NCBI GenBank assembly: GCA_025356395.1
Contig: JANXTA010000035.1
Location: forward strand, 1-49,743
Origin: Betaproteobacteria bacterium
GTDB taxonomy: Bacteria > Pseudomonadota > Gammaproteobacteria > Burkholderiales > Burkholderiaceae_D
Length of the DNA stretch: 49,743 bases
Reading direction: 5' to 3'
The notes beneath the pieces were generated by a model. That model did no database searches, was not told where the DNA came from, and saw nothing but the letters and a program-made list of their open reading frames with translations. Positions 17,437-26,912 of this stretch are shown piece by piece (within the stretch, counting starts at the first letter, position 1; each line of letters starts with the position of its first letter). The translations under genes were made by a program, and so were the position numbers.

Positions 17437-18363
17437 ATGTCACAAGCCCTGTCCGCGATCCTTTCACTGGCCGGCGTCTGCAAAAGCTACGGCGACAGGC
17501 GCGTCGTCAATACGCTCGATCTCGACGTGCTGCGCGGCGAGTGCTTCGCGCTGCTCGGCCCGAACGGCGCCGGCAAGACCACGACGCTGCGCCTGTGCCT
17601 CGGACTCACGGCTCCGGACGCGGGGACGATCATGCTGGGTGGGCGACCCGTCCCGTCGCAGGCGCGCGAGGCACGCATCCGTGTCGGCGTGGTGCCGCAG
17701 ATGGACAACCTCGATCCGGACTTCACCGCGAGCGAGAACCTGCTGGTCTACGGGCGTTACTTCGGACTCTCCGACACCGTGATCCGCGCGCGCATCCCGG
17801 CCCTGCTGGATTTCGCGAGCCTGACCGCGAAGGCCGACGCGAAGATCGGCGAACTGTCGGGCGGCATGAAGCGGCGCCTGACCCTCGCACGTTCGCTGGT
17901 CAACGATCCCGACGTGATCTTCATGGACGAGCCGACGACCGGTCTCGATCCGCAGGCGCGCCACCTGATTTGGGATCGGCTGAAGAGCCTGCGGGCGGAC
18001 GGCAAGACCATCGTGCTGACGACCCACTTCATGGATGAGGCCGAGCGCCTCGCTGACCGGCTCGTGGTCGTGGACGTGGGCACGAAGATCGCCGAAGGAA
18101 CCCCCCGCGACCTGATCGCGGAACACATCGAAGCCAACGTCGTCGAGGTGTACGGCGACGGGGCGAAGGTCTGGGGCGAGACGCTGGGACCGGGCCTGTC
18201 CGCGCGCCTCGAGATCAGCGGCGAGACCGTGTTTTGCTACACCGATGCGCCGCAAGTGCTGCTCGAGCATCTGTCGACCCAACCCAACCTGCGCTACCTG
18301 CATCGACCGGCCAATCTCGAGGACGTGTTCCTCAAGCTGACCGGTCGCGAGATGCGTGACTGA
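17437..18363 (+). CDS. ABC transporter ATP-binding protein, NodI/DrrA-like
   Basis: The protein has 308 residues from the ATG at 17437; an in-frame ATG at 17350 would overlap the previous gene. Walker A is [13 protein letters not shown] (about residue 45), the signature [15 protein letters not shown] about 145, Walker [15 protein letters not shown], and the H-loop TTHFMDEA. It should power an ABC-2 type exporter together with the permease at 19612, which is NodJ-like. The two are separated by an aminotransferase gene on the other strand. The last 32 bases overlap the 3' end of that gene. The exported substrate is unknown. Confidence 0.9.
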   Translation: MSQALSAILSLAGVCKSYGDRRVVNTLDLDVLRGECFALLGPNGAGKTTTLRLCLGLTAPDAGTIMLGGRPVPSQAREARIRVGVVPQMDNLDPDFTASENLLVYGRYFGLSDTVIRARIPALLDFASLTAKADAKIGELSGGMKRRLTLARSLVNDPDVIFMDEPTTGLDPQARHLIWDRLKSLRADGKTIVLTTHFMDEAERLADRLVVVDVGTKIAEGTPRDLIAEHIEANVVEVYGDGAKVWGETLGPGLSARLEISGETVFCYTDAPQVLLEHLSTQPNLRYLHRPANLEDVFLKLTGREMRD

Positions 18364-19558
18364 GGCCGATCGCATCGACGGCCTCGGCGAGGCGCTCGAT
18401 GTCGCTGGCTTCGTTGTAGACCTGGATCGACAGGCGAACCCACAGCATCTCGGCGCGCGCGAGCACAGGTACTTCGATGCCGTGCTCGAACAGCAGAGCA
18501 TCGCGCACGCGCTGCGCGTTCGCGGCGTCGCCAGGGCCGAGGCGCTCCGGCAACGGCACCGACACCATGCAGCCGATCATCGTCTTCGGAGTCTCGAAGG
18601 CGCGTCCCCAGCGTTGCGCGAGCGAGGTCGCGCTGCGCCAGGCGAGTTCGTGGTTGTAGGCCCGCATGGCTTCGAGGCCGAGGCGCTCTTCCATGAACGC
18701 GATGCCGGCCGGCGCGGCGAGCCAGGGCGACGGGTCGCGAGTCCCGGTCCAGTCGAACTCCGACAGCCAGTCGTCGTTGGTGACGCCCCACGAGATCACG
18801 GTCGGATGCAGTCCGGCGCGCCGCTCGGGTGCGGCCCACAGGACGCCGCAGGCGCGCGGCGCGAACGCCCACTTGTGCAGGTTGGCCGCGTACCAGTCGA
18901 CGCCGAGCGCTTCGATGTCGACAGGGATCGCGCCGGGCGCGTGAGCGCCGTCGACCAGCACCGCGATGCCCCTGGCGCGGCAGACGGCGGCCATCGCGGC
19001 CAGCGGCAGCACCAGCGCCGACTCGGACGTGACGTGGTCGAGCAGTGCGACACGCGTGCGCGGCGTGATGGCTGCCGCGACGGAGGCGACCACGCGCTCG
19101 GGGGTGCAATCGGGGAAGGGAAGCACGAAGGTCGAGACCGTGGCGCCGCGCTCGCGCGCGATGAAGGCCGCAGCCCGCGCGACGCCGCCGTACGCGTGAT
19201 CGGGCAGCAGGATTTCGTCGCCGGGTGCGAGCGGCAGCGAGCGCAGCACCGCGCAGATGCCGCTCGTCGCGTTGTCGACGAACACGAGGCCATCGGCGGC
19301 GCAGCCGAGAAAGGTCGCGATCTTCGTGGCGGCTTCGCGCAGGCGCGGTCGATCTGCAGGCTTGGCGGCGGTCGACGCATCGAGTCGCATCAGCTCACGC
19401 AGCATGTAGCGCGCGGGATGGCGTTCGATCGCCTCGAGGATCGCGGCGCGCGCGCGCGTCACCGCGAGCGGCGTCACCCCGACCGTGCCGTGGTTGAGAT
19501 AGATGCCGTGGCGTTCGAGCGGGAATTCGTCGAGCCAGGCGTGTCCGAAGGCGGTCAT
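18332..19558 (-). CDS. Aminotransferase class V family PLP enzyme
   Basis: The protein has 408 residues from the ATG at 19558 ([20 protein letters not shown]). It belongs to the isopenicillin-N epimerase / cysteine desulfurase-like fold type I group: [14 protein letters not shown] near the phosphate site, LVDGAHAPG with the conserved Asp, and [16 protein letters not shown] with the PLP-binding lysine at about residue 232. No cysteine desulfurase active-site loop is apparent, so an epimerase or lyase on an amino acid is possible; I do not assign a substrate. It is transcribed against both neighbours: convergent with the ABC ATPase gene and divergent from the permease gene. Confidence 0.85.
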   Translation of the reverse strand: MTAFGHAWLDEFPLERHGIYLNHGTVGVTPLAVTRARAAILEAIERHPARYMLRELMRLDASTAAKPADRPRLREAATKIATFLGCAADGLVFVDNATSGICAVLRSLPLAPGDEILLPDHAYGGVARAAAFIARERGATVSTFVLPFPDCTPERVVASVAAAITPRTRVALLDHVTSESALVLPLAAMAAVCRARGIAVLVDGAHAPGAIPVDIEALGVDWYAANLHKWAFAPRACGVLWAAPERRAGLHPTVISWGVTNDDWLSEFDWTGTRDPSPWLAAPAGIAFMEERLGLEAMRAYNHELAWRSATSLAQRWGRAFETPKTMIGCMVSVPLPERLGPGDAANAQRVRDALLFEHGIEVPVLARAEMLWVRLSIQVYNEASDIERLAEAVDAIGLSHASRDRSA

Positions 19559-19611
19559 CGTATTCCGTGGGTTGGGGCGAAGCCGTGCGACGCACAGCAT
19601 AAAATATCGCC

Positions 19612-20406
19612 ATGATCACCATCCTTTCCCGCAATGCTCCCCTGCCCGACATCAGCCTGCGCTGGGTGCCGATCTGGCGTCGCAACTACCTGGTCTGGAA
19701 GCGCATGTTCGCGCAGAGCGTGTTCGGCAACGTCGCCGAGCCGCTGATCACGCTGTTCGCGTTCGGCTACGGCCTCGGCAGCCTGCTCGCGCCGATCGAC
19801 GGCGTGCGCTACATCGTCTTCCTCGCGTCGGGTTCGATCTGCATGAACGCGTTCAACGCGGCGACCTTCGAGTCGCTCTACTCGGCGTTCACGCGGATGC
19901 ATATCCAGAAGAGCTGGGAGGCGATGATGAACGCGCCGCTGTCGCTCGACGACGTGATGATGGCCGAGCTGATCTGGGCAGCCAGCAAGAGCGTCTTCAC
20001 CGGTGTCGCCATCCTCCTCGTGATCTTCGTGCTCGGCCTGTCGCGCGAGTGGTCGATGCTGCTGGTGCTGCCGTTGCTGTTGCTGATCGGACTGACCGCG
20101 GCCGCGCTCGGGCTGGTCGTGAACGCGTACGCGAAGAACTACGACTTCTTCACCTATTACTTCACCATCGTCGTCACGCCGATGTGGTTCCTGTCGGGCG
20201 TGTTCTTTCCATTCACGCAGCTGCCAGGCTGGGTGCAGGCCATCGCCCAGTGGATGCCGCTGACGGCGGCCGTCGACCTGGTGCGGCCGCTGATCCTCGG
20301 CCGCGTGCCCGACCAGCCGCTGTTCGACCTCTGCGTGCTGCTCGCCTACACCGTGTTCGGCTACTGGTGGGCCGTGACGCTGACGCGGCGACGCTTGTTG
20401 AAGTGA
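19612..20406 (+). CDS. ABC-2 type transporter permease, NodJ-like
   Basis: The protein has 264 residues with six predicted membrane helices. Typical ABC-2 features are WRRNYLVWKRMFAQSVFGNV at the N-terminus and the conserved FFTYYFTIVVTPMWFLSGVF near residue 190. It is the natural partner of the NodI-like ATPase encoded at 17437-18363. NodIJ-type exporters are widespread in Betaproteobacteria, usually as adjacent genes. A TAAAAT element (19600-19605) lies only seven bases before the ATG without a good -35, so the promoter is uncertain. The stop overlaps the first ATG upstream of dsbD. Confidence 0.9.
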   Translation: MITILSRNAPLPDISLRWVPIWRRNYLVWKRMFAQSVFGNVAEPLITLFAFGYGLGSLLAPIDGVRYIVFLASGSICMNAFNAATFESLYSAFTRMHIQKSWEAMMNAPLSLDDVMMAELIWAASKSVFTGVAILLVIFVLGLSREWSMLLVLPLLLLIGLTAAALGLVVNAYAKNYDFFTYYFTIVVTPMWFLSGVFFPFTQLPGWVQAIAQWMPLTAAVDLVRPLILGRVPDQPLFDLCVLLAYTVFGYWWAVTLTRRRLLK

Positions 20407-20486
20407 TGAACGAACGGGCCGTCGATGCGGTCGTAACGAAGTCGTGCCGGCCCCGACAGACGACGGAACGGTTTCCCGGAGATTGT

Positions 20487-22343
20487 GTGGATTCGATTCA
20501 TCCGAACGTGCGTCAGCGGGTCTTGCCGCTGGTCGCATTCGTCCTTGCGCTGCTGATGTCGCTCGTCACGATGTCCACTGCGCACGCGGCATTCATGGAG
20601 CCCGAGAAGGCCTTCGCGTTCAGCGCGAAGATCGTGGACGCGGGCGACATCGAGGTGCACTACCGGATTGCCGACGGCTACTACCTCTATCGCGAGCGCT
20701 TCAAGTTCGCGCTCGATCCCGCCGCGTCCGGTGGCGCGACGCTCGGCGAGCCGGTCTATCCGAAGGGCGAGATCAAGTTCGACGAGACCTTCCAGAAGGA
20801 CGTCGAGCACTATCGCAAGGACGTGGTCGTCCGCATTCCCGTGAGCGGCGGGACCGGCCCCTTCACGTTGCTGTCCACGTCGCAGGGCTGCGCCGACGCA
20901 GGTCTCTGCTATCCGCCGCAGGTCGCCAAGGCGACGTTGACCGGCACCGGGTCGAGCAAGGTCGCGTCGGGTGGCGGCGCGGTGCCGGCCTCCGACGACT
21001 CGTCGCGCATCGAGCGCACGTTGATGAGCCGCAACCTCGGCCTGATCGCGCTGCTGTTCATCGGCCTCGGCGTGTTGCTCGCGTTCACGCCGTGCGTGTT
21101 GCCGATGGTCCCGATCCTGTCGTCGATCATCGTCGGCCAGGCCGGTTCGGGACGGGTCACCACGCGCGGCACGGGGCTGTTGCTCGCCGTGGCTTACTCG
21201 CTCGGCATGGCTTTGGTCTACACGCTGCTCGGCGTCGCCGCGGGACTCGCGGGCGAGGGATTGGCCGCGGCGTTGCAGACGCCGCTGGTGCTCGGCACCT
21301 TCGCGGCCGTGCTGGTCCTGCTGTCGCTGTCGATGTTCGGCTTCTACGAACTGCAGGTCCCGGCCGGCATGCAGGCGCAGCTCGCGCAATGGTCGGGACG
21401 GGTCGGCTCGGCGGGTGTCAGCAACGCAGGTCGCTTCGCCGGCGTCTTCGCGATGGGCGCGCTGTCGGCCCTGATCGTCGGACCGTGCGTCGCCGCGCCG
21501 CTGGCCGGTGCGCTGCTCTACATCAGCCGCACCCGCGACGTGCTGGTCGGCGGCACGGCGCTGTTCTCGCTCGCGATCGGCATGAGCGTCCCGCTGTTGC
21601 TGGTCGGCGTGTCGGCGGGTTCGCTGCTGCCGCGGGTCGGTGCGTGGATGCAGACGGTCAAGCACTTCTTCGGCGTCCTGCTGCTCGCCGTCGCGCTATG
21701 GATGGTCACGCCGGTGCTGCCGAGCTGGATCGTGATGGCGGCGTGGGCCACGCTGGCGATCGTCGGCGCCGTCTTCCTGCGCGTGTTCGATCCGCTCGGC
21801 CACGATGCGCGCGGCGTCACGCGCCTCGCGAAAGGCCTCGGCGTCCTGCTGATGTTCGTGGGCGTCGTCGAGGTCGTGGGCCTCGCGAGCGGCGGGCGCG
21901 ATGTGCTGCGTCCGCTCGGTCATTTCACGCGGGGGAGCGCGGCCGTTGCGATCAGCGAAGCCGGCCTGCCGTTCGAGCGCATCAAGAGCGTGGCCGACCT
22001 CGATCGGCGCGTCGCGTCGGCCGGCAAGCCGGTGCTGCTCGACTTCTATGCCGACTGGTGCGTGTCGTGCAAGGAGATGGAGCGCTTCACGTACACCGAC
22101 GCGCGCGTGGTCGCGCGCATGCATGACTTCGTGCTGCTGAAGGCCGACGTCACGGCCAACGACGAGGACGATCGTGCGTTGCTGAAGCGCTTCGAGCTCT
22201 TCGGACCGCCGGGCATCGTCTTCTTCGATCGCGATGGCCGTCATCTCGCGGCCGCCAGCGTGATCGGCTTCCAGGACGCGGACCGCTTCCTGTCGAGCTT
22301 GAGCGCCGTGGAATCGAAGCCCGCGCCGCAAGCCCTTCGCTGA
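20487..22343 (+). CDS. dsbD: Thiol:disulfide interchange protein DsbD
   Basis: DsbD moves electrons from cytoplasmic thioredoxin to periplasmic thiol proteins. From the GTG at 20487, preceded by GGAG, it has 618 residues with a signal peptide ending STAHA. The N-terminal domain has CADAGLC, the membrane domain has FTPCVLPMVPILSS and LIVGPCVAAPLAG with the two redox cysteines, and the C-terminal thioredoxin domain has DFYADWCVSCKEME. An ATG at 20406, overlapping the permease stop, would add 27 residues in front of the signal peptide and is less likely. Reduced thiols are also needed for cytochrome c and CuA maturation, relevant to the cox genes at 39636 onwards. Confidence 0.95.
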   Translation: MDSIHPNVRQRVLPLVAFVLALLMSLVTMSTAHAAFMEPEKAFAFSAKIVDAGDIEVHYRIADGYYLYRERFKFALDPAASGGATLGEPVYPKGEIKFDETFQKDVEHYRKDVVVRIPVSGGTGPFTLLSTSQGCADAGLCYPPQVAKATLTGTGSSKVASGGGAVPASDDSSRIERTLMSRNLGLIALLFIGLGVLLAFTPCVLPMVPILSSIIVGQAGSGRVTTRGTGLLLAVAYSLGMALVYTLLGVAAGLAGEGLAAALQTPLVLGTFAAVLVLLSLSMFGFYELQVPAGMQAQLAQWSGRVGSAGVSNAGRFAGVFAMGALSALIVGPCVAAPLAGALLYISRTRDVLVGGTALFSLAIGMSVPLLLVGVSAGSLLPRVGAWMQTVKHFFGVLLLAVALWMVTPVLPSWIVMAAWATLAIVGAVFLRVFDPLGHDARGVTRLAKGLGVLLMFVGVVEVVGLASGGRDVLRPLGHFTRGSAAVAISEAGLPFERIKSVADLDRRVASAGKPVLLDFYADWCVSCKEMERFTYTDARVVARMHDFVLLKADVTANDEDDRALLKRFELFGPPGIVFFDRDGRHLAAASVIGFQDADRFLSSLSAVESKPAPQALR

Positions 22344-22347
22344 TCGT

Positions 22348-23493
22348 TCAGCCGATGTTGTCGATGCGATCGAACAGTCGCTCGAACATCAGGCCGTCCA
22401 TGAAGAACTTGGTGGCCCAGTTCGGGAACCGCCATTGCATGTAATCCTCGCCGATCGGGTGCGAACCCTTGATCGCGCCGCGCATCGTCAGCGGGCCATC
22501 GAGTTTCTGCAGGCGCATGTTGAAGCGGTTCGCGGCTCTGGCGTACTTCATCAGGTCGGTCTCGCCGGTGACCTTGGCGATGCGATACCAATTGAGCGCC
22601 ATCTGCGAGTTGCCGGTGGCGCAGCTCCAGTTGCTCAGCGGCTCCCACGCGGGCGAGAGGTAACCCGACAGCGAGCCATCGGCGTTCTGGCGCTCCGCGA
22701 CGCGACGCGCCATCGTCAAGGCTGCCTTGATGTAGGTCGCGTTCTCGGTCGCGACGCCGACTTCGAGGATGCCGCGTATCGAATACGCGATGGTGTGGGT
22801 GAGCGCGCTGTCGTCGTCGTTGGTCGTCAGGCAGTTGCCGGGCAGCCAGCCGTTGGCCAGGCTCGTCGACAACGCCCAGCCCACGTTGCGGTCGGCCGAT
22901 TCGAGATAGCGCGGATCGCCCACGACCTCGAACGCACGGACCAGGCCGAAGGCACTGCGCGTGTTGTAGGTGCCGTTCTTCGAGTGCGCGAACGGTGACG
23001 CGAAGCGACGCCAGCAGCCATCGTCGTCCTGCGCGGCGACCAGCCAGTCGGATGCGCGCACCAGGCTGTCGTGGATCGAGGCATCACCGGTTTCCTTCGC
23101 GGCGCGCGCGAGGCCGAACAGGACCTGGCCGGTGTTGAAGATCGTGGGCGCGACGACCTCGGCCGCCATGGTGCCGGCGCGGATGCCACCGTCTGGCAAC
23201 TGCTCGGCGACCTCCCATCGCGCCATGCGCAACGCGGCGTCGCGACAGACCGGCTTGTCGAAGTAGTGCGCGTAGTCGTACAGCGTCGGGATCAGGTAGC
23301 CGGTGGTTTCCGGATACGAAGCCATCCACGTGCCGGTACGGATGTTGTACGAATGGGCCACGCCTTCGTCGGGCGTCGCGCGCTGCGCTTCGAGGACCCA
23401 CGCGGCGGCGGCGGCGAGGTGGGTCTCGATGGACTGTGGCTCATGGAACGAAAGACCCAGTCGGTCCTTCGCGTGTTCGATCCAGTGTTTCAT
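22348..23493 (-). CDS. Alpha/alpha-toroid protein of unknown function
   Basis: The protein has 381 residues starting MKHWIEHAKDRLGLSFHEPQ. It contains repeated helical-hairpin units with a Trp-Leu-x-x-x-Gln/Asp-Gly pattern (WLVAAQDDDGCW, RVAERQNADGSL, WEVAEQLPDGGI), as in terpenoid cyclase-like or six-hairpin glycosidase-like toroids. No signal peptide is seen. Proteins of this kind occur in polysaccharide gene sets, but no catalytic residues can be assigned and the biochemical role is unknown. It is 22 bases downstream of an AAC(3)-like acetyltransferase gene and probably cotranscribed. The 3' end meets dsbD tail to tail with four bases between. Confidence 0.75.
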   Translation of the reverse strand: MKHWIEHAKDRLGLSFHEPQSIETHLAAAAAWVLEAQRATPDEGVAHSYNIRTGTWMASYPETTGYLIPTLYDYAHYFDKPVCRDAALRMARWEVAEQLPDGGIRAGTMAAEVVAPTIFNTGQVLFGLARAAKETGDASIHDSLVRASDWLVAAQDDDGCWRRFASPFAHSKNGTYNTRSAFGLVRAFEVVGDPRYLESADRNVGWALSTSLANGWLPGNCLTTNDDDSALTHTIAYSIRGILEVGVATENATYIKAALTMARRVAERQNADGSLSGYLSPAWEPLSNWSCATGNSQMALNWYRIAKVTGETDLMKYARAANRFNMRLQKLDGPLTMRGAIKGSHPIGEDYMQWRFPNWATKFFMDGLMFERLFDRIDNIG

Positions 23494-23515
23494 TGCTTGC
23501 CCGTGATGACCGCGA

Positions 23516-24433
23516 TCAGACCGGTCGCGCGGACAGTTGATCGGGGGTTGAGTAGATGGTGATGCCCTCGCCGACGAGGGTCTCGAGGTGCTGGTAGAAA
23601 CGCTGCGCGGGAATGGTCCACGAAACGGCCTCGCCGACCTGGCCCCACCCGAGCAGCGCATGCCGATCGAACTCCTGGCGGAAGTACTCGCGCAGGTCGT
23701 CGCGGCCGGGCGCATCGATACGTCGCGGCATGAACTGCGGATCGAGTGGCACCACCGGGACCTCGACCCGCTTGCCCTGCCAGTCCAGGCAGGGCAGCGA
23801 GTAGCTCTCGGCGAGGCGGACCGGCAGCGGGAAGCGGTCTAGCATCCGGTCCTCGAGCAGGTGATAGAACGTCACCGGGCCCATCGAGATACCGAGCCCG
23901 ATGACCTTCGCGTTGAGCTCGTGGCAACGGTCCCACGGCGAGCCGGTGCCGAAGATCGACGGGGCGAGATGATGGCTGTCGACGACGTGGTGCGCGTCGC
24001 GCCCGATCGCCGAGACCGAATGGGTCGGATGGATGCTGCGCGCGATGCCGTCGAAGGTGAGGAACTCCGACGGCAGGCGGCCGAGATGCGAGCCGTGCTT
24101 GCGTGGATCGAAGACGTAGTCGTCGAGCTTGCAGGTCGCGAGGATCGTGCCGCCGGGCAGCCAGTAGGTCGGCACCACCAGCGTGCCGCTCGGACCGACC
24201 GCCTCGACCAGCGCTTCGAGCATCGTGCGCGGGCCCCCGTCGACGAAGCCGATGCTCTTCAACGACGAATGCAGCATCACCGTGTCGCCCGCGGCAATGC
24301 CGAGCGATTCGAGGCCGCTGCGCAGCTCGGCCTTGGGGATCAGGCGCCGGCTCGCGCGCAGCTCGTCGGCGCGCTTCGCCTGATGGCGGGCGGCGAGCAG
24401 CGATTTCACGAAGGCCTTGGTGCGATCGAGCAT
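23516..24433 (-). CDS. AAC(3)-fold N-acetyltransferase
   Basis: The protein has 305 residues, a normal length for the antibiotic_NAT (AAC(3)/YokD) family. Motifs are GDTVMLHSSLKSIGFVDGGP at about 48-67, GPSGTLVVPTYW, and RSIHPTHSVSAIGRDAH around 150. The family uses acetyl-CoA to acetylate amino sugars; some members modify aminoglycosides. Here the pairing with a toroid protein and chromosomal housekeeping genes suggests a sugar or polysaccharide substrate rather than resistance, but this is inference. The start MLDRTKAFVKSLL at 24433 is the first good one. Confidence 0.83.
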   Translation of the reverse strand: MLDRTKAFVKSLLAARHQAKRADELRASRRLIPKAELRSGLESLGIAAGDTVMLHSSLKSIGFVDGGPRTMLEALVEAVGPSGTLVVPTYWLPGGTILATCKLDDYVFDPRKHGSHLGRLPSEFLTFDGIARSIHPTHSVSAIGRDAHHVVDSHHLAPSIFGTGSPWDRCHELNAKVIGLGISMGPVTFYHLLEDRMLDRFPLPVRLAESYSLPCLDWQGKRVEVPVVPLDPQFMPRRIDAPGRDDLREYFRQEFDRHALLGWGQVGEAVSWTIPAQRFYQHLETLVGEGITIYSTPDQLSARPV

Positions 24434-24469
24434 GTGGCGTGAGCGGTGAATGAAAGACCGGATGGCGCC

Positions 24470-24512
24470 CCCGCTTTTACTCGACCGACCCGAAGTGGGC
24501 AAGAAAAGCGGG
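24470..24512 (-). repeat. Inverted repeat upstream of the acetyltransferase gene
   Basis: CCCGCTTTT (24470-24478) and AAAAGCGGG (24504-24512) are perfect nine-base arms around a 25-base loop, in the 116-base gap between moeB and the acetyltransferase gene. It could be a weak terminator of moeB or an operator. No T-tract follows on the minus strand. Confidence 0.4.
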
Positions 24513-24549
24513 ACCCGCGAGTGGCTATCGAGCGACAGCCCGCGAGGAA

Positions 24550-25317
24550 TCAGCGAGTAGCGTTGCCGCAAACCGCGCACGCAGGATCGCGCGTGAGCAC
24601 GATCGTCTGCCATTCCATTGACCGCGCATCGAGCAACTGTAGCCGCCCGGACAGCGATGGTAGGCCGATGAGGATCTTGGCCGCTTCGGCCGCCTGCATG
24701 GCGCCGACGATGCCGGTCAGCGGCGCGAACACGCCCATGGTCGAACAGGCGACCTCCTCGACCTCGTCGCTCTCGGGGAAGAGGCAGGCGTAGCAGGGCG
24801 CGCGCTGTTCGTCGTCCGCCACGGGCCGCAGGTCGAAGCTGGCGATCTGGCCGTCGAAACGGATCGCCGCGCCCGACACCAGCGGCACGCTCGCCGCGAC
24901 GCAGGCGCGATTGATCGCGTGGCGCGTGGCGAAGTTGTCGGTGCAGTCGAGCACGACGTCGCTCGCCGCGACCAGCGTCGTCAGGCGCCCGGCATCGACG
25001 CGCTCGACGATCGGGACGACCTCGACATCGGGATTGAGGCGCCGCAGCGCGTTGGCCCCGGACACGGCCTTCAGGACGCCGACGTCCGGCGTGCCGTGCA
25101 GGATCTGTCGCTGCAGGTTGGTGAGGTCGACGGTGTCGTCGTCGACCAGAGCGAGCTGTCCGATGCCGCTCGCGACCAGGTACATCGCTGCAGGCGAGCC
25201 GAGGCCGCCGGCGCCGACGATCAGGACCCGCGCATCGCGCAGGCGCTGCTGTCCCTCGATGCCGATGTCGTCGAGAAGGATGTGGCGCGAGTAGCGCAGC
25301 AGTTGGTCGTCGTTCAT
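24550..25317 (-). CDS. moeB: Molybdopterin-synthase adenylyltransferase (HesA/MoeB/ThiF)
   Basis: The protein has 255 residues. MNDDQLLRYSRHILLDDIGI, the nucleotide-binding GAGGLGSPAAMYL, the adenylation-site DCTDNFATRHAIN, and the zinc-binding pairs CYAC and CAVC are all present. It activates the C-terminal Gly-Gly of MoaD (or ThiS) with ATP. MoeB and ThiF cannot be told apart reliably from sequence alone; moeB is preferred because this gene usually follows ctpA in related genomes. Here the czc remnant separates it from ctpA. Confidence 0.9.
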   Translation of the reverse strand: MNDDQLLRYSRHILLDDIGIEGQQRLRDARVLIVGAGGLGSPAAMYLVASGIGQLALVDDDTVDLTNLQRQILHGTPDVGVLKAVSGANALRRLNPDVEVVPIVERVDAGRLTTLVAASDVVLDCTDNFATRHAINRACVAASVPLVSGAAIRFDGQIASFDLRPVADDEQRAPCYACLFPESDEVEEVACSTMGVFAPLTGIVGAMQAAEAAKILIGLPSLSGRLQLLDARSMEWQTIVLTRDPACAVCGNATR

Positions 25318-25388
25318 GGGGTCGGTCGCGTGTGCGGGCCCGATCGTAGCGCGGTGCACGCTTCGCGGTTCTGCGATACTCGCCGCCG

Positions 25389-25736
25389 ATGAAGCGCCTG
25401 ATCATTCTCCTCTTCGCGTTGTTGCTGCCGGTCCAGTTCGCCTGGGCCGGTGCCGCGGCGTATTGCGGGCACGAGACGACGCCGGCGCAGACGCGACACT
25501 TCGGTCACCACGAGCACGTGCACCAGGCGTCTTCCGAATCGTCGACCGGCGGCAAGCTCGCGATCGATGCCGACTGCGGCTTCTGCCACGCGTCTGGTTC
25601 CTCGCTGTTGACGGACGCGCTCGTGACCGCAGCCGTCGAACCGTCCTCGACGGCTGCAGTGCCGCACCCGCTTCGCCCCCTCCCCACGACGCTCGCCCGA
25701 GCGTCCGGCCGCCCTCAGTGGCTCCGTCTCGCTTGA
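25389..25736 (+). CDS. czcI: CzcI-like small periplasmic metal-resistance protein
   Basis: The protein has 115 residues with a signal peptide (MKRLIILLFALLLPVQFAWA). The mature part has a Cys-His start (YCGHETT), a histidine-rich stretch (HFGHHEHVHQ) and a second Cys pair (CGFC). This matches the CzcI family encoded at the head of czcCBA clusters, where it is thought to regulate cobalt-zinc-cadmium efflux. The frame is intact, unlike the three genes after it. The 71-base gap to the divergent moeB gene must hold both promoters; GATACT (25375-25380) could be a -10. Confidence 0.8.
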   Translation: MKRLIILLFALLLPVQFAWAGAAAYCGHETTPAQTRHFGHHEHVHQASSESSTGGKLAIDADCGFCHASGSSLLTDALVTAAVEPSSTAAVPHPLRPLPTTLARASGRPQWLRLA

Positions 25737-25806
25737 CGGCGAGACGTTTCAAGACCATCCCCGTCTGACGTTTCGCCGAATCCCTGGGTCAATTTTGTGA
25801 GATTCG

Positions 25807-26907
25807 GTGCGACGATTCCTGTTGCCGCTGGGGCTGGTGGCATGGCTATTCAGCCCCTTCATGGCGCAGGCCCGACCTGCACTTCCCGATCCACCCCGCA
25901 GCGTCATCGGCGTTCGTAAAAACGGCCTGACGCTCGATCGCGCGCTGGCCCTGGCCACGCAACGCAGCCCGCTGCTGTCCGCGGCGCGTCACCAGGTCGC
26001 CGCGACGGCCGGCGCCGTCACGCAGGCGGGCCTGCTGCGCAATCCCGTGTTCAGCACCCTCGTCGAAGACACGCGAGGCGACACGCGTACGTCGACCGCG
26101 TCCATCGACGTGCCGCTCGAGGTCGGTGGCCAGCGTGCCGCGCGCATCGGCGCCGCTTCGGCCGGTCGCCGACTCGCCGAAGCGGAACTGCTGCAGGCCT
26201 CGGTCGACCTGAAGGCATCGGTCACGGCCGCGTTCTTCCAGATTCTCGTCGCGCAGGAGCGCCTGACGCTCGCCACCGACTCGGCGGCGCTGGCCACGCG
26301 CGCTGCCGACGCCGTCGGCCGGCGAGTCGCGGCCGGCAAGGTCTCGCCGGTCGACGAGACTCGCGCACGCGTCGATGAGGACAATGCGTCGCTCGAAGTC
26401 GCCGAGGCCGAAGCCGGGCTCGAGACGGCCCGGCAGGCGCTCGCGGCGTCGTGGGGCGCCGGCGAGCTGCGCTTCGCCGCGGTCGACGGCGCGCCGTCCG
26501 TCCTTGCCGGACAGCTGGAGGTGACGCGGCAGCGCGCGTTGCTGGACCTCGAGAAGACCCGGCGCATTCCGGACGTCACGACGGTGGGCGTGAAACGCGA
26601 CAACGAACTCGGGCGGACGCAAGCCGTCATCGGGCTCTCCGGATTCGCCTGCTCGCCGACGTGCAGCGGGCCTCGAACCAGCTGACGCTCGCCATGCGCA
26701 CGGCCGCGACCCTCAAGACCCGCGTGCTGCCGGCCGTTGAGGACGCCTTGCAGGCGGCGACCCGCGGCTTCGAGGCGGGCAAGTTCGGCTTGCTCGACGT
26801 CCTCGATGCGCAACGAACTCTGCTTACCGCCGGCGCGCGCTACCTCGGCGCGCCCCGCGAATTCCATCCAAGCCGCCACGCGCATCGATCGGCTCCTCGG
26901 TCGCTGA
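25807..26907 (+). pseudogene. czcC: czcC remnant, outer membrane efflux protein (broken)
   Basis: The frame opens at a GTG (25807) with a signal peptide (MRRFLLPLGLVAWLFSPFMA) and TolC-family repeats (ALATQRSPLLSAARHQVAAT, AAGKVSPVDETRARVDEDNA). It is good to VKRDNELGRTQAVIGLS near 26639. The family then has a stretch of about 30 residues (PLPLFDRNQG and beyond) which is missing, and the homology continues in the next frame with RLLADVQRASNQLTLAMRTA to GLLDVLDAQRTLL. An extra C in CATCCAA (26866-26870) shifts back to the first frame, giving QAATRIDRLLGR and the true stop at 26905-26907. So there is one deletion with frame change and one +1. It cannot make a whole CzcC. Confidence 0.82.
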
Positions 26908-26912
26908 ACGCC

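Noticed and set aside
19503-22343. A single 946-codon frame suggesting a permease-DsbD fusion
   Set aside because: The permease is encoded in another frame; the first 300 codons of this frame are its shadow. DsbD begins at 20487 with its own signal peptide.
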